DNA of 64,000 nucleotides from Undaria pinnatifida (Eukaryota; Sar; Phaeophyceae; Laminariales; Alariaceae): positions 13,123,580 to 13,187,579 of the forward strand of contig JABAKD010000030.1 of NCBI GenBank assembly GCA_012845835.1, written 5' to 3'. Position numbers and translations under genes: made by a program. Every line of letters begins with the position of its first letter. The stretch's first letter is position 1. The notes under the pieces were generated by a model that saw only the letters and a program-made list of their open reading frames with translations, had not been told where the DNA came from and made no database searches. Below, in pieces: positions 1-34,408 of this stretch.

Positions 1-2615
1 CGTCTTCGGTCGCGACGACCTCCACGCGACAAGAAAAAAGGCTGACGGAACGGAGCAAACCACCGGGAAGGGAAGACACGTATGAAGGAGAGGTGTGAGG
101 TGTGAGGGGGAGCGGCGTGGGTTGAGGGCGAAGTGGGACTGGGATGGGACACAGGACAGGCCTACGAGAGCGGGGGAAAGGGATTCGGCAGTTGGGTTCC
201 ACCTATCAGCTATTAAAAATAAATGGACGTGGATTTTTATACTCTCGCGCCTCTAGTTTCTAAATCACACGCCCAACGGTTCAGCCAAAATCAATACTTG
301 AGCGCGAGGGGAGGGACCGACATGTACCGTTCGCCAGGGATGGCTAGCGTGCACGCTGAGGGTTACCCCGGGTGCTCCTCGGAGGAGCGCCGAGCCTCAT
401 GAGAAAGAAACATATCGCCAATATATGTACCCCTTCCGGAAACAAAACACAGGCGAACAGCTGGTGCTCGGTCCGCATTGAAAAACAGACCAACCACTTC
501 AAGTCCTGCCTTTCTCTGGACAACAAAGTCAACGCAGGCACCTAAGCCTATATTTCCGCGCTGCAGCTCACCATAGAAGACTATGCGCCTACTCCGGAGC
601 TTGCGGTATCGCTGGATGGCTCACTGGGGTATGTGTGCCTCGCGTGCCCGGTATTTTGGAGCAGGTGGTTTGGTGTAATGCTGAGTTGGGCAGGTAAAAG
701 CGCAAGTTTGAGATTTGTGGCCAAGCGCCCCCCGCCAATCACATTTCACGTGGCAGTCCCTGCTTGCAAATCTCCGTGAAACAGGAGAGAAAATAATCGG
801 AAAGACCCAAAAAAATCACAAAAATCACAAAAATTCAATATTTTGCGATTAGTAAAAGGAAATCAGACAAAAAGAGCGATAAGTCAAATTAAATGTGGCC
901 CTCTTATTCAGCTTTACTGTACCCGAGATTAACTGGCCGAATTTCAAAGTTTAAAAATCTCCTCCGGGATAGAACCGCCCTGTGAGACCACCTCGGGCTG
1001 TACCGATATTTTTCTTTTTTTCTTTCTTTTCCCCGTAGGCAGAGCCTGGGGAACTCTGTCTGTGTCGTGTGTAGGAAAGGGAAGCTGTCTTCTGTTCCGC
1101 GATGTCTGTATTTCGACCACGGGCAAGATGGTGGCGAATGAGCCAATGCGAGAAAGGGCAGCCCCACATCGTTCCCTCATGAGCAGAGGGCAGAGGACAT
1201 GCAGTTAGTTTTTCAATAATAATAGAACAATGATCATGCTTCTCACGTATTATCACGTATCGCTCTCGTCTCTTAGTTTTATATTTTGAACCACAACCTT
1301 GAACCTGTCTCCCTGACGATGTCTCTCTCTTCTCTGCGTGCTTCGCTTGCTAGTCAGCAACTAGACAGACTGATCCAAGGTTCCCTTTGCTATACCAGGA
1401 CTAGAATTCTTGAGCTATACAAGAAAAAAGAAGGGGTGTTGAGAGGAGAGGAGAAGATAGGTATTTGGTGGGACAAATCACCAGGAGGAGTCAGTTTGGT
1501 GTTTGGTGAAGTCCTGCAACATTCAGCATTCCATGTTTCTTGTCATCATGTCATCACAGCTGACGTTTTTCAATGTTTTACGAGTGCAGTGTACGATTCT
1601 AAAAACAAGATAAACCACATATACCCCATCCCCTTAAATGCGTTGCCTTAAATATCTATAAGAAACCCACACTCATATTATGCGGGGCAACTCTACGCTC
1701 TGCTCTCTGCTCGCAGCTTCAGGCTTCTGGCTTGTCGTAGTAGCAAAGCAACAGGCAGCAACAGGAGCAGCAGTACTGTACAAACACGTATCTATCGGGC
1801 ATGGCGCCATGTCCATCGCCATATGGTGGACTGGTCACCCTTGGAGCGGCCGTCATCGTGGCGGTTTGCTATCTCCGCGCTGCGGTCTTGGACAGCAACT
1901 TCAAAATACGACCTCGCTTATCTGGCCGGGCAGGGCCTGGGAAGCACGATGGGAGAGCTGACTTGAATGTATGTGTGATCGCAGCCTCACTTCTGCTGTC
2001 TATAGTGGCAACAACAACAGCTGCAAGTATCAAAATGTATACAGCAGGATGGCGGCAGCAACATTGGTCGGTTGACCGTTGTTTCTCTTTTTAGGTGTAC
2101 CGTTGCTGTCTGGCTGTGATCCTGTCTCATCCTACCAGGTACATTTTTACATTTTTAGTAGCATGTTCGTTATGTTGAACTCGCGTGTTCGACGCCGCGA
2201 GGCAAGCAGTATTGTATCCAAAACTCACAGCTACCCCTCTACACCCCGCAACCCGCAACGCGTATGGTAAAAGGATGTGCAGCGATGCTCAAGATAGTTC
2301 TGAGGCGATAGAGGATAAAGGATGCATGCATGGGCTATACAGCTGTACTCATACTCATTACTGCTCTCGTGCTGCACCAGGTTGTTGTTGTTCTCACATT
2401 AACTCGCATAGGACAGGCTCCAGTCACTCTGGAGCTGGGCAATAGCCCAGGGACCAGGTACAAGGTACCAGGTATCTGTGGGGCCATCGTGTTATCGGAC
2501 AAACGGCTTGACGCCCTTCCCCCCATCCCGCCATTTGACCCTTGCGTCGAAAATCGACGATGTCACTGATTTCCCAAGAAAGCATAGCAAACTCACATAG
2601 CAGACATAACTGGCG
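1..2615. other. Upstream non-coding stretch
   Basis: I find no convincing exon here on either strand. Open frames are short, lack recognisable domains and lack consistent splice borders. The only structured sequence is a dispersed repeat near 2387-2460, listed separately. The stretch may include the promoter or upstream untranslated exons of the kinase-phosphatase gene, but nothing fixes a transcription start. Confidence 0.4.
2387..2460 (+). repeat. Dispersed repeat family C, copy 1
   Basis: The block running from TTGTTGTTCTCACATTAACT through the CTCCAGTCACTCTGGAGC stretch recurs at 36717-36790 and 44519-44605 with small differences. Copies 2 and 3 have an extra segment (AATCAAGTCCGTGGTCACAG) that is missing here. 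No coding potential is seen. It is probably an old mobile-element fragment. Confidence 0.6.
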
Positions 2616-24301
<21,686 letters not shown>

Positions 24302-27119
24302 AAAAGCGCGAGTGAGTCGGAAACGGCCATCGCGAGCTTCGCGCTATTAGGGGGTTATTAGATACGTTGGGTTTTGCTGTTTTGTGCTTGCCCGATAAGG
24401 GCAGCGGGGGGGGGGTGCTCGTTCTGGTTTCATGGGGGTTTTGTTTAGATTCCGGCCATGGATGTCATTTTGTGCTGCTTTTGCTGTCGCTTTTGCTCCT
24501 GCCGCTGCATTTTGGAGGGTGTCGTTGCTGGTGTTGGCGTTTCGTTTTGTGTCTCGGAGGCGGCTAGAAATTGTGGGTGGGAACCGTCGTCGCAGCTGCA
24601 TCTGCAGCCACAGCCGTTGTCGTTTTGTTGATGGAGCACCCGCCACTAGTCCCCCCGTTGGAATCCATGTACAGGATTTGTTTGTAGTCGTCGACACGGT
24701 ACTCCAGACGGGGTCAAATTAGGCTAGTCCCAAGGGGAAAATAATAGAATTTACTAGAGAGGGCGCCACTTTGTATTTTCGTTTTCATTTTGTGTATGAT
24801 AGCATGTGGTGTATTATACGAACTAGTATACGGCATGGCGTCCTTGGTGGTCTTGTTGCAAAACCTCGTCACTACCAAGCAAGGTCGATTCCACGACTTC
24901 GCACCCCCGTTGTTGTGCAGAACATGACACATGCAGGTTGCGCCGAGCGCATGTATGACGATTCGACGCGGGCCAGCGAGATAATGAAAAAATGCTGAAC
25001 TATTTTCGCGATAAAAATGAAGGCATATGTGCATCGTAGTACAAGGGGGGGGAAGAGTCTCTGCTATGTGTGACCCTGGCCCCAGATCTGAGTTGCGAAA
25101 AGGGAGGGAGCCGGAAAGAAAGCGCGAGATAATACGAGATGGGATTTTGAAAAAAAAAAGTCAAGTATCCCAAGTATATCATGCCTGGAATATTTGTCTA
25201 TGCTTCGTGGAAGGTATAAATCCCGTTCGGAATGTGGTTTGCTTCAAGTTCCGAAGGTGTCGCAAGTTGAAAAGGGGGGAAAAGCTCTTGGAAACTGGAG
25301 AAAAATGTTCGTCCTCGCGCAAGTAGCCCAGCAAGCAACACTGACCATTTCATAGTATATTTGATTACAGCTTAGTTATACAAACGATTCTGTATAGTTT
25401 AGAGTATAAATATGACGCCATCTACTGAGAGAAAAGGGGGAAAAAGGTACCCGCAGTTTTCCTATTGGGCAACTTCCTCAATTTTTCTTGTTATTGGTAA
25501 GTAAACCTTGGATATCGCATATAACGTCATCCCGGGACTCTGATGTCACTTGTTTCCGCTCTATTAATGGCAGATTTTGCTACTGCTGTTGTACGTTTCA
25601 CCAAACACCTTCATTGCTTGTGTCCGCTTTTTTGTCCTTTGCTTATATAGGCGTACTGAAAATCAACACTCCAATCAATTTCAACTAGTCCCCCCCCAAC
25701 GTAGCGACGCGCTTGCACCCGAAAAAAGGCCTACTACGAGACGGACAGCAAAAACACTCTTGTACGAGCGCCACTACCGTATATTCCTGCCCTGTGTTCC
25801 TCTCCCAATCCCCGCAAATAATGCAGGATACCCATGCGGAAAACCCCACCAACCCCCCCCCGCGAGGCAAGCGTCACAAAACTAAAGCGCAGGGAGAAAA
25901 CAGGGACATGAGGTTCGATCTCCTAGCCTCATTCTCCCTTCTCCTCTCTCTTTTGCCCTCTAGCGAAGAAAAACGTTCAATCTTGCCCGAAAGGTGAGGG
26001 AGGTGGGAGGGGGAGGGTCCGGCACAACATTTGGGCGATTGTTTTTTTGCCTCCATCACTATAAAACGCGTCCCTTCCAGGAAGAAGGGGGCTTGGACTG
26101 CTCAACCTTCCGCTTGCGATCCTGTACCCGTCCCGCACCGGCTTCAAAACACAAGTAAAACCAACACACAGGCAAGCATTATGCGAGCAGAAAATTGAAG
26201 CATTTTCAACTCGTTGCTTCCAACCACAGGACCAACCGCGACACAACGCACTATCTCAAGGACGCACCAATACCCCCCCCCCCCCCCCTCCTGAGCACGG
26301 CCTCCAATCACATTATGGCCCCGAGCATGCACTCAAGCACATGCTCGGCTGGCTCCGCTGTAAACCGCTGGAGAGCAGAGCTCTTCCGCAGTTTTTCATG
26401 ACGGCATCCACCCCCCCCCACGCCCCCCCCCCCAAACCGCCTCCGTTCTCCGGACCAACTGACAACACCGTGCTATGGAAGCAAAGAGGGCTAGTCCCGT
26501 TTTTTTGCTCCTGGTCCTCCTTAGGTGCTGTATAACGTCGGGCACGAAACTGTTTTCTCACGCCAGAAACCACCGGCCCCGCATCAATGAACGTATTTCA
26601 CCGACGTGTGGCCGGATAACTAGTGTTGGAAATCGTATCGAAGGTATCAATACATCGATATATTTCATATTGAAATTTCGGTAAGTCGAAATATTGGACT
26701 TTATATATATATCGTACCGAACACGTTTCGCCCTCCATCCCCTGGAATCTCAGTGTTTCTATTTTGATACTGCTCGAAGGGTTCGACGTAATATCGACTA
26801 TAAATACCGAAATCGTATTGATTTGATTTTCATTTATCGTTTATCGTATCAACTCGACCACCGCTCGATATCGGTCATCGTTTGATACTGTTTCTCGCTC
26901 GGTATTGATACTAGTTCCATATCGATTGTCGTTCGGTATCCCCTACTAATGAGAACACACAGTCGCACACTGTCATACCGACCGACCAACCGACCTACCG
27001 ACCGGTCGCGCGCTTGGTTTCGTTCGACCCCGAACAACATTAAAAAAAAACAGCAAACCACCGCCGTCAGGCAAAGGCCTCTTGGGTCCTCCTCGACTCC
27101 TTCCTCCAAAACATGGAGG
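24302..27119. other. Convergent intergenic spacer
   Basis: No gene is supported here. The first several hundred bases are probably the 3-prime UTR of the kinase-phosphatase gene, and the last part that of the NOL11-like gene. About 26630-26945 is A/T-rich with many degenerate TATCG / CGATA words. C tracts lie at 26270-26290 and 26410-26435. Confidence 0.5.
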
Positions 27120-30100
27120 CTAGAAGCGCAGCACTCGAAGGGTGAACAGGTCACGTTTGGGGCGTCGCTTAGAAGCCGCTGCCACCGCCGCTGCTGCTGC
27201 CGCCGCCGCCGCGTGTTGCCTTCCGAGCTCATCCACGAGCGATCGCACCTTCCGCAGCGTACGAATAAATCCACGTAGAGGGAGAGCAGACGACAAAAAA
27301 AACGAAATAAAAACGAGAGCGCAGAAACCGGTGCTGTTAGATGAAAGACGACAGAACAAACAAAAACTAGCGCGCTGGAGGAGAGAGGGGAGGGCGGGTC
27401 CCCACAAGCGTCTTTGTGGGAAGGGGGGGGGTGCCACCCATGAGCATCTTCCGCGCATCAAATCGTTGAGCTCTGACAGTGGGGTAAGGCCGGGGGAAGA
27501 GAGGACCAGGGGCAACACGCCCGGCCATCCTGGGTAAAACGGCACGCACTCCCTCCTCTCCCCCCTTGTCCCACCCCGTACCATCCGAACCCGAGCATTT
27601 CGACGAGACATGAAAGCCTCAATCTCGCGCGGCACTGTATGCTCAAACAGAAGCAGGACCGCCTATGGCAAGGATAACAACATTAACATCAACATCAGCA
27701 TCAACACCAACACCCCAACCAATCCCCACCACAATAACCACGACCCACCTCGCACAAAAGCTCGCAGCAGCCAGCCTCCCCTCTAGTCGCCCTCTTCAGC
27801 GCCTTAAGAACACTCACGAGGCCTGCGTCGGCCGAGCCCCCCACGGCCAGCCTTGCAAAGTGGGCGTCAAGAACCGCCGCCGCCCAGCCGAGGACCAGGT
27901 CCGTTCGGGCAGGGGGTAACCCTCGAGCGGTTTTTCTTGCGACGCTCCGCCTATCCGCCGCAGTCCGAGCGGAGCATTCCTTCGTGCGCCCTTCCGCGAT
28001 GAGACGGGTCAGGACCTGAAAATGGCAGCAGCAGCAGTAGCAGCAGTGGAGGGGTGTGGCAGAGGTCGGGGGGGGGGGGGGGGGGGGGTCGGAGGTGGGG
28101 GGTGATATTAACCGCCACGTAGCAATGGCAGCAGCAGCAGCAGCAAGCGCAGTAATAACGGGGGGAGCAGCAGCAGCAGCGGCAATAGCAGCGGCGGGTT
28201 GGGGTTGGGGTCACGGGCGTGTTACCTGCTGACAAGTGGGTGTTGTCTAAACGATGGGGGGGGGGGGGGGGTTGATGGTCAGGCAACGCCACCGTCAGTG
28301 TCAAGTGTAAAGCTGTGCAGCTACGAGAAGGGCACCGGTGCGAATCAAAAGACACCGGCCGTTCTACCGCCTCCTACAGTTACAGGGTGTATTTTTGGAA
28401 CTCCCGTAGCAGGGGAGCGGGGTCAACACCCCCCCCCCCGCCCCCTTCCCGTTGAACGTCCTACAAGAGCGTAAAACTCCAAACCCCCTTCCCCCGCCCG
28501 TTCCGCGACGCCTCCACACACCGCGGCGACTAACCTTCAAAACCACGACAACCTCGCCGTGGCTCAGCCCAGCCAGCGCCGACCTCAAAAACGCCTCATT
28601 ATGCGGAAACGTTAAAGCAACGCGGACCCCTCTCTCCGCGCGCGCCGCCGGCGTGCCCTCGGGGCGAACACTGCCTGCCCGCGCACGCTTCTTTTTGTTC
28701 TTCCCAGTCTTTTTAGCCGCCGCGTCCGCATCCTCTGTCCCCGGGGCCGTGTTCGCCTCCAGGGCCCCAACCTCCGAACACCCACCGCTGTCGCCGGACG
28801 TTCCCCCATCTTCTTGCGTTGCCGCCGCGAGCACTCCGTTACCGTTGGATAGGGTCGGAGCCACAGCTCCGTTGGCGTGCTTATGTCGTCCTGCGCCTTC
28901 TGCCGCCGCGGTTGCCGCCTCCCCTTCCTCTTCCTCCTCCATAGCATCGCGCCCTGTCGACGAATCTATCGATGCCCTCTTCTTCTCCTCCTTCTTGCTC
29001 TTCTTGCTTTTCTTACTTGTGCTGACGCTTATATCCTTCATCTTACCCACGCTCTCGCTCGAACCCTTCGTGGGCGAACTTAGAGCGTCCACCGTGATAC
29101 CGTCGACGCCAACGTCGACACCCGTCTCCGCCACAATAGGTATGCCTCTCGCGCGCTTCGCACGGTGTGAATCAGCCTCTGAGCCGGTCGGGGGAGCGTC
29201 TAAAGCCACCAAAGAACCCGCCGCCGCCGTAGGAAGCTCATCGGCCGACGAGGCGGCTTGCGCCAAGAAATGTCTGAGAATTCGCACCGCGTCTGCTTCC
29301 GGGAGATCAGGCACGTGGTGCATAACCTGGGCGGGAATGCGAGAGAAAGAAAAAGGGCAGGCATAGCACCGCACAGCACGGTGAAACAAAAGCGGAGAGG
29401 GGAGGAGAAGGAGGAGGAGGAGGTGAAGGAAGAGGAGGAGGGTCAACGTCCAGTACCTTGGAGACACGCGTTAGCTCTGTCCCATCTCAGTACGAGACTT
29501 TTGTCAACGCAGCGTGAAAGCCGAGCCCGTCCGGGAGTCAGAGGACGCGATTGACGATTTGCTTGTTACGTCCTACCTTACTCCTATAAGGTGAAGCGAG
29601 ACTGCTTTACCGCGGTTACAGCAAGTAAATAGCTAGGGAAGCAATTTCCTAGCTGTAACTGGTTCGAGCTGTATCGCTTCACCTTTTTAGGACCGAAGGG
29701 GATGCGCACAGAATACCCGTCAATCGCGTCCTCAGTGATTCCCAGCCATGGCTGTAACGGTGCTTTCATAAAAGCCACACACTGAGACAGGCTACTCATA
29801 ATGCTGTTTTTGCCAACTTCGCCACCAGGACATGACTTAAGCGCTGCCGTGACCAAAGCTTCGCACGCCGACGGGACACCCACAACGCGGTTGTTGTTTC
29901 ATCTTCGTTACCAGCCTGCCTGGCTCTGAGGGGGTGGGGAAGGGTTTCTAGATTGGTTAGCGCCAGATTAGCCGGTCGTAGTTCTCAAAGGACGATCGGT
30001 GCCCTGCTGAAAAAAAGCAAATCGACGTAGGTGGGCGTTGAGCCCTGTTATCATTTCCCATCGCCAACTCCTTCAAAACCAGGCGGCTAAACACACAGCA

Positions 30101-33100
30101 TGCGGCCCAAAACTCACGTCAAATGAGATAAGAGATAAAAAACAAATTGCTGAAGCCACCCATAATGCGGCCGGACACTAAACAACATTGGGTTCACCAA
30201 ATGTTAACAAAAATATCAGCCTCACCTCCTCCAGCACTTCCGGGGAGGCATGCTCGACGATCGATGGAACCAGACCTCGGTGTTGCCGGGCTGAAACGCC
30301 TCCGGATCTAACTAACAACGCGAGGGAGTTCCACAGCTCTGCTTCGGGATTCTTCAGACACAGCTCCACCGCCGCCGCCACCACCCGCGGCGAGTAATCC
30401 TCCCCATCGCGTCCTTCTTTCCGTCGCCTCTTCTTCCGTCCCCTCTCCCCGTCAACCCCCTCGGTCACATCATTAGCAAACCTTCCTTCCGCTGCCACCG
30501 CAGACGACGCGCGTCGTTGCCCGTGCTCTCGCAGGACGCGCTCAAAAGTCTCGCGGTCTTTTCGTCGCGCCGCGTCGCGAAGCGATTGGATAACCTTCTC
30601 CTCCGAGTCTCGAAATGGCGTCACTACCGCCGCCTCCCATTCCGCCGCCTCTAAGGCGCCCGACCTGCCCAAAAGGTTCGACGCCGGACCGTTTCGCGCG
30701 AGGTCTACCGAGGGGAACGCTAGCCCCGACGATCCGAGGGCGCGGATGCTGCCCCCCCCCACGGTTGTGGCCGCCATTGCCATGGCGGAATATGAGGAGG
30801 GCCGCTTGCGCCTCAGCAATGAAGCCAAAGTCCCCGCTTCCTTCAAGGGGAGGGGACCTATGATCACCTTCCCCGCGGCAGAAATGCCAACATGGGCACC
30901 GTCTCCCGAAACCACCATGCTGACAGCCTTGCCGACAGCCTTGGCGGCGGCATTGCCGCCGACCTCTGCCCCCGGCGCCATGTCGTCGTCCAACAGCACG
31001 CCGTAAGCGGCGTCCCAGATTGTGAGCCGGGGGCTAGCCCCGCCGCTATGCACGAGGAGACGCCCGCCGTCAGCGGAAGCCACAGCTGGAACGCTGCCCC
31101 ACCCACCTGCGTCGTTGTTCCCTATCTCCGCCGACTTCTTCGATCTGACAGAAATATTTTCAGGGCTGCCGATGTGGCCGTGGCCGTTGCTGACAGCGAC
31201 GACAGGGCCACCGAAAACACCCGAACCGTTACTCTCAACCATCGCATCAGCTATCTCTGCCGTCGCCGCGGCAGCTATTGACACCGGTCGAGCTAACTCT
31301 TCCCTAGCCCCCGCGGCGTCAAGGACAACCTTCGTCCACGCCGGACCGCGTAACGTTCGCCACGCCACGGACACAACGTTGCGCCCTCCCTTCCCCTCCT
31401 CCCCAAGAAACGCCGCCGCGCACGCCGTCGCGGACACCTCCTCTCCCCCCGGTGTCTCCGCCCCCACCGGTTCCGCACCCGCGTGAGACATAGGTTTTTT
31501 AAGGACGTGCGACGAGACGAGGGTGACGGAAGCGGAGCTAGAGCCATCCGCACCGGCTGAGGCGTTTGCCTTGCGCTGGCCGGGGGGTGCCGACAGATTA
31601 AACGTGGTGACGCGGTCAGTCGTGCCAATGTTCTCCAGGACGAGAACCTTGTTCCCGAGAACGCCGGACCAAACGGCCTTCGCGAAAATTTCCGCGCTAG
31701 CCTTAGCCTTTTTCGCCTTTTGCCTAGAGTTAGCGGGAGAGGCCGACACGGCGCCACCGGTGGCCTCGTCACAGCGCGCCGCGAGCTGCAGCCCGCCCTG
31801 GTAGAGGGCGACCCCTCCCGACGAGAGAACGGCCACAAAGTAGTCGCCCAGCTGCGGGCACGCGTGGACCGCTTGCACGGTGCCGGAAGCCTGCAACGGT
31901 GGTGAGCACCGGGAGAAAAAGGATGATGACTGTGATGATGAGTCGGTGCCGTCAAGGTCGAGAATACGTGTCAAGGGTCAATGTCAGGGTCAACCTCAAC
32001 TTCCGGATCATGGCCAAGGCTAGGAGTTCCAGGTGCCAGTATCAAGGATACGATAAAGGTCGAGGTCAACGCTGGAGATAGGGATAAGACTGATGAACCT
32101 CAAGGTCAAATTCAGCGATAGAGTAAGGCGCTAGACGGGTAAAGGTCGAGGTCAAGGGCGAGGTCAGGATTATCGGGGTCAAGGTCAGGGTCAAGGGCCA
32201 TGGCCATGCGAAACGATTCGGAGTCCACCATTCTAGTCTATGATAGTCTACCTACTATCATAATCTATATCAGCCGTGATTGGTGTCCTGCTTCCCGTAT
32301 ATCAACAGGTGGAAGGGGAGGTGGAAGGGGGCGGGGGGACGATGCGTGGGGGCCGGATTGGAATTCCAGTGGAGGGATCTTGCTATACCGCTGGAGCAAA
32401 CGAAGGAGTCTAGCCCTATGATGGTAAAATGTAAAGTGGCGTTTGATTTAAAGGCCAGCAGTTCGTACTTCGAAGTATAACGCAAGCTGTATCGTCCAAC
32501 CTGACCAGACTAACCGTGCAACTTCTTGTTCAACGTTGGGACGGTTTACCTCAAGCCCTCAACGCCCCGCCCTCTACGATAAAGCTGCATTCGGAGTTAC
32601 CCAACTGCGGCAGCGGCGGCGGCAGGGGAAACGAAACAACGAGAGGATCGGCGGTCCAGTCGATAACCGACGAGGTCGTGATCAAGTTATCAACCACTTC
32701 AGCCCGTGGCATGTACGTGCTCGTAGCGGAAGCGCAGGCAACACTGGTACTGCAGCCGCACTTCGTACTGCCAGTGCTGCTAGGTATAATAGGTTGTATT
32801 CTGAGCAGGTCTGCTGTAGTACTCTTCGCATTGCTCCAAACCGATCGCAAACCGTGCACTTTCGCAAAGGAATCGGATGTGTCCGTGGTCATCACAAGAA
32901 AGCACGAAAGCGCAACGATGGCAAGAACATATAGCCGGTGGTGCCCCGACCTCCTACACAAGGAAGGCTCCGTGTGGGTGTAAAATGCGAAATACTGGGT
33001 ACCAGCTCTGTTGTGCATCAGCAGCTGTGCATGATGTGCTCTTGCCTGTGCGCTGAGAGGACGCTTGACGTCCAGCTCGCTCTCCCTCCAGCTCACGAGG

Positions 33101-33707
33101 GTGGACCCCTGCTGCACGCCCACGTAGCGCGACCCGCCGGGGAGGAACACGGCTGAGTGGGAGAGTGCGGTGGCTGCTGATGGTTTGAATGACCACTGGT
33201 GTGTCCGCCTAGATTCTCCCGGCTAGAAGCAACAGGGCAGCAGCAGTGGTCAAGGGCGAGCGAGAATCATTGAAAAGGGTTAGAGAACGCAACCGCAGGG
33301 GTGAGCGAACTTGACGGCTCGCAAAACAGCAGTATGCGTGGGGGGTGGCTTTAATAATGCTGGTGGTCCTGTAGAGGAGGAGGAGACGCGGGGGAGCTGG
33401 GGATCACGGGCAGCAGTCGAACATGTCCCACACTGCTCTCGTTACCACTAAAACTATCTCTTTGTGTGTATCTTGCTTGATACACACGACCCGCGGAGCA
33501 GAGACTTGAACATGGCTGTGCGGAGTGGACATTCAACTCGATACCAGAAGAACCTACCTTGTAGACGACCACTTGGTGAGTGCAGGTCACCACTAGGGAG
33601 GGGCTGGGGTTTGACCTGGTCAAGGCTTTCCACGAGATGCCCACGACGTTGCCATCTCCTCCTCGCACACCAGTACCGCTATGGTGAACCACGATGCTTT
33701 CCAACAT
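27120..33707 (-). CDS. NOL11: NOL11-like nucleolar protein (small-subunit processome / t-UTP)
   Basis: Minus-strand exons, all phase 0: 33707-33558, 31890-30226, 29326-28535, 28015-27749, 27662-27582 and 27248-27120 (stop), giving about 1027 residues; metazoan NOL11 is about 720. Features shared with NOL11, compared from memory: an N-terminal beta-propeller strand PSLVVTCTHQVVVYK; DYFVAVLSSGGVALY; EEKVIQSLRDAARRKDRETF; a Leu-rich helical stretch through EHASPEVLEEVMHHVPDLPE; GWAAAVLDAHFARLAV; and the extreme C-terminus RDLFTLRVLRF. NOL11 acts in pre-18S rRNA transcription and processing in the nucleolus. The extra length is a Lys/acidic/Gly insert (about 29180-28700) and Gly/Ala loops. The intron 27581-27249 is my choice; without it the frame stays open to the same stop. 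ATG 33707 begins an open frame that continues upstream, so the start is tentative. Confidence 0.78.
28066..28092. repeat. Homopolymer G tract
   Basis: A run of G of about 22-23 bases lies in an intron of the NOL11-like gene (28534-28016). CAG/GCA triplet runs flank it at 28020-28055 and 28120-28195. A second G run lies at 28256-28270. Confidence 0.7.
28700..29180 (-). other. Charged low-complexity insert in the NOL11-like protein
   Basis: Within exon 29326-28535 the protein passes through Lys-rich STSKKSKKSKKEEKKR, acidic MEEEEEGE, a Gly/Ala/Asp-rich stretch and a second basic run KKTGKNKKKRARAG before the conserved helix RGVRVALTFPHNEAFL resumes. Such basic runs are common in nucleolar proteins and may act as localisation signals (inference). 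Confidence 0.7.
31965..32210 (+). repeat. Degenerate GGTCAA/GGTCAG minisatellite
   Basis: Many GGTCAA, GGTCAG and GGTCGAGGTCAA words repeat irregularly inside the first intron of the NOL11-like gene (31891-33557). The unit resembles the coding hexamer repeat at 22427-22610. Confidence 0.65.
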
Positions 33708-34408
33708 GATATCGACTTGCTTCGAGCAGGGCAGAGGGTAGGACAGGCACGCAGCCCGCTACTAGGCCGCGGGTGCCGGCTACCCAATGAAACTGAATGA
33801 AAGAAGGAGAGCACTCCTTGCCTGTGCCCGAGCTAGGGTGTGAGCGGGCTACCGTGCTCACTGCGCCGCCACGCCTTGAAATTGCCTTGCCAAGACGAAC
33901 GCCACCATACAAAATACCAGGGGATCATACTTTCTATCCCCTATCTTTCGGCTTGGTCAAGGCACTGCCCACCCAGCCCCTTGTGCTGCCCAACGCCCTC
34001 GCAAGTGCGACTGTGTTGCGGCGAGGGTGATACTCGAAGAACTCAATAGTGTGTGACCGTAATATCGTAGGAGTGGAATCAATACCCGCATCGTACCGTG
34101 CTGGCCGAGGTTTTCGTGCTTCTTACCGACACGGCTCCTGCTGCTGCTGCTGCTGCTGCTTCTGCTGTTGGTCTGCACACTGGGCTTGACTTTTTATCCC
34201 GTTTGCGTGTCGCGGTGGGGGGTCAAGAGCCGGGCTTCGATTGCAGGCGGTTCGGTGTTATTTGGCCGGAATTTTCGAAGTGCCGCGACGCCCCTTGCAT
34301 CTAGTGTTCCCGTTACGGTTACTGCGGGAGACAGGAGACAGCTGAGAGAAGGAATTGGGCTCTTTCTTGGCGGGGGGAGAAAACTGGGCTCGGGCGGTAG
34401 CTGTCAAC
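33708..34408. promoter_or_regulatory. Divergent promoter region between the NOL11-like and PH-gelsolin genes
   Basis: The minus-strand gene has its first supported ATG at 33707 and the plus-strand gene at 34409, leaving about 700 bp. Both 5-prime UTRs and both promoters must lie here unless untranslated exons are further away. I see no clear TATA box. A CTG-repeat run lies at 34137-34163. The bidirectional role is inferred only from gene order. Confidence 0.4.

Noticed and set aside
1286-1651. Plus-strand frame of 121 codons
   Set aside because: Starts at TTG, has no recognisable motif and lies in A/T-rich sequence with no splice partner.
28452-29366. Plus-strand frame of 304 codons
   Set aside because: Shadow of the NOL11-like exon 29326-28535 on the other strand, which has proper splice borders and conserved blocks.
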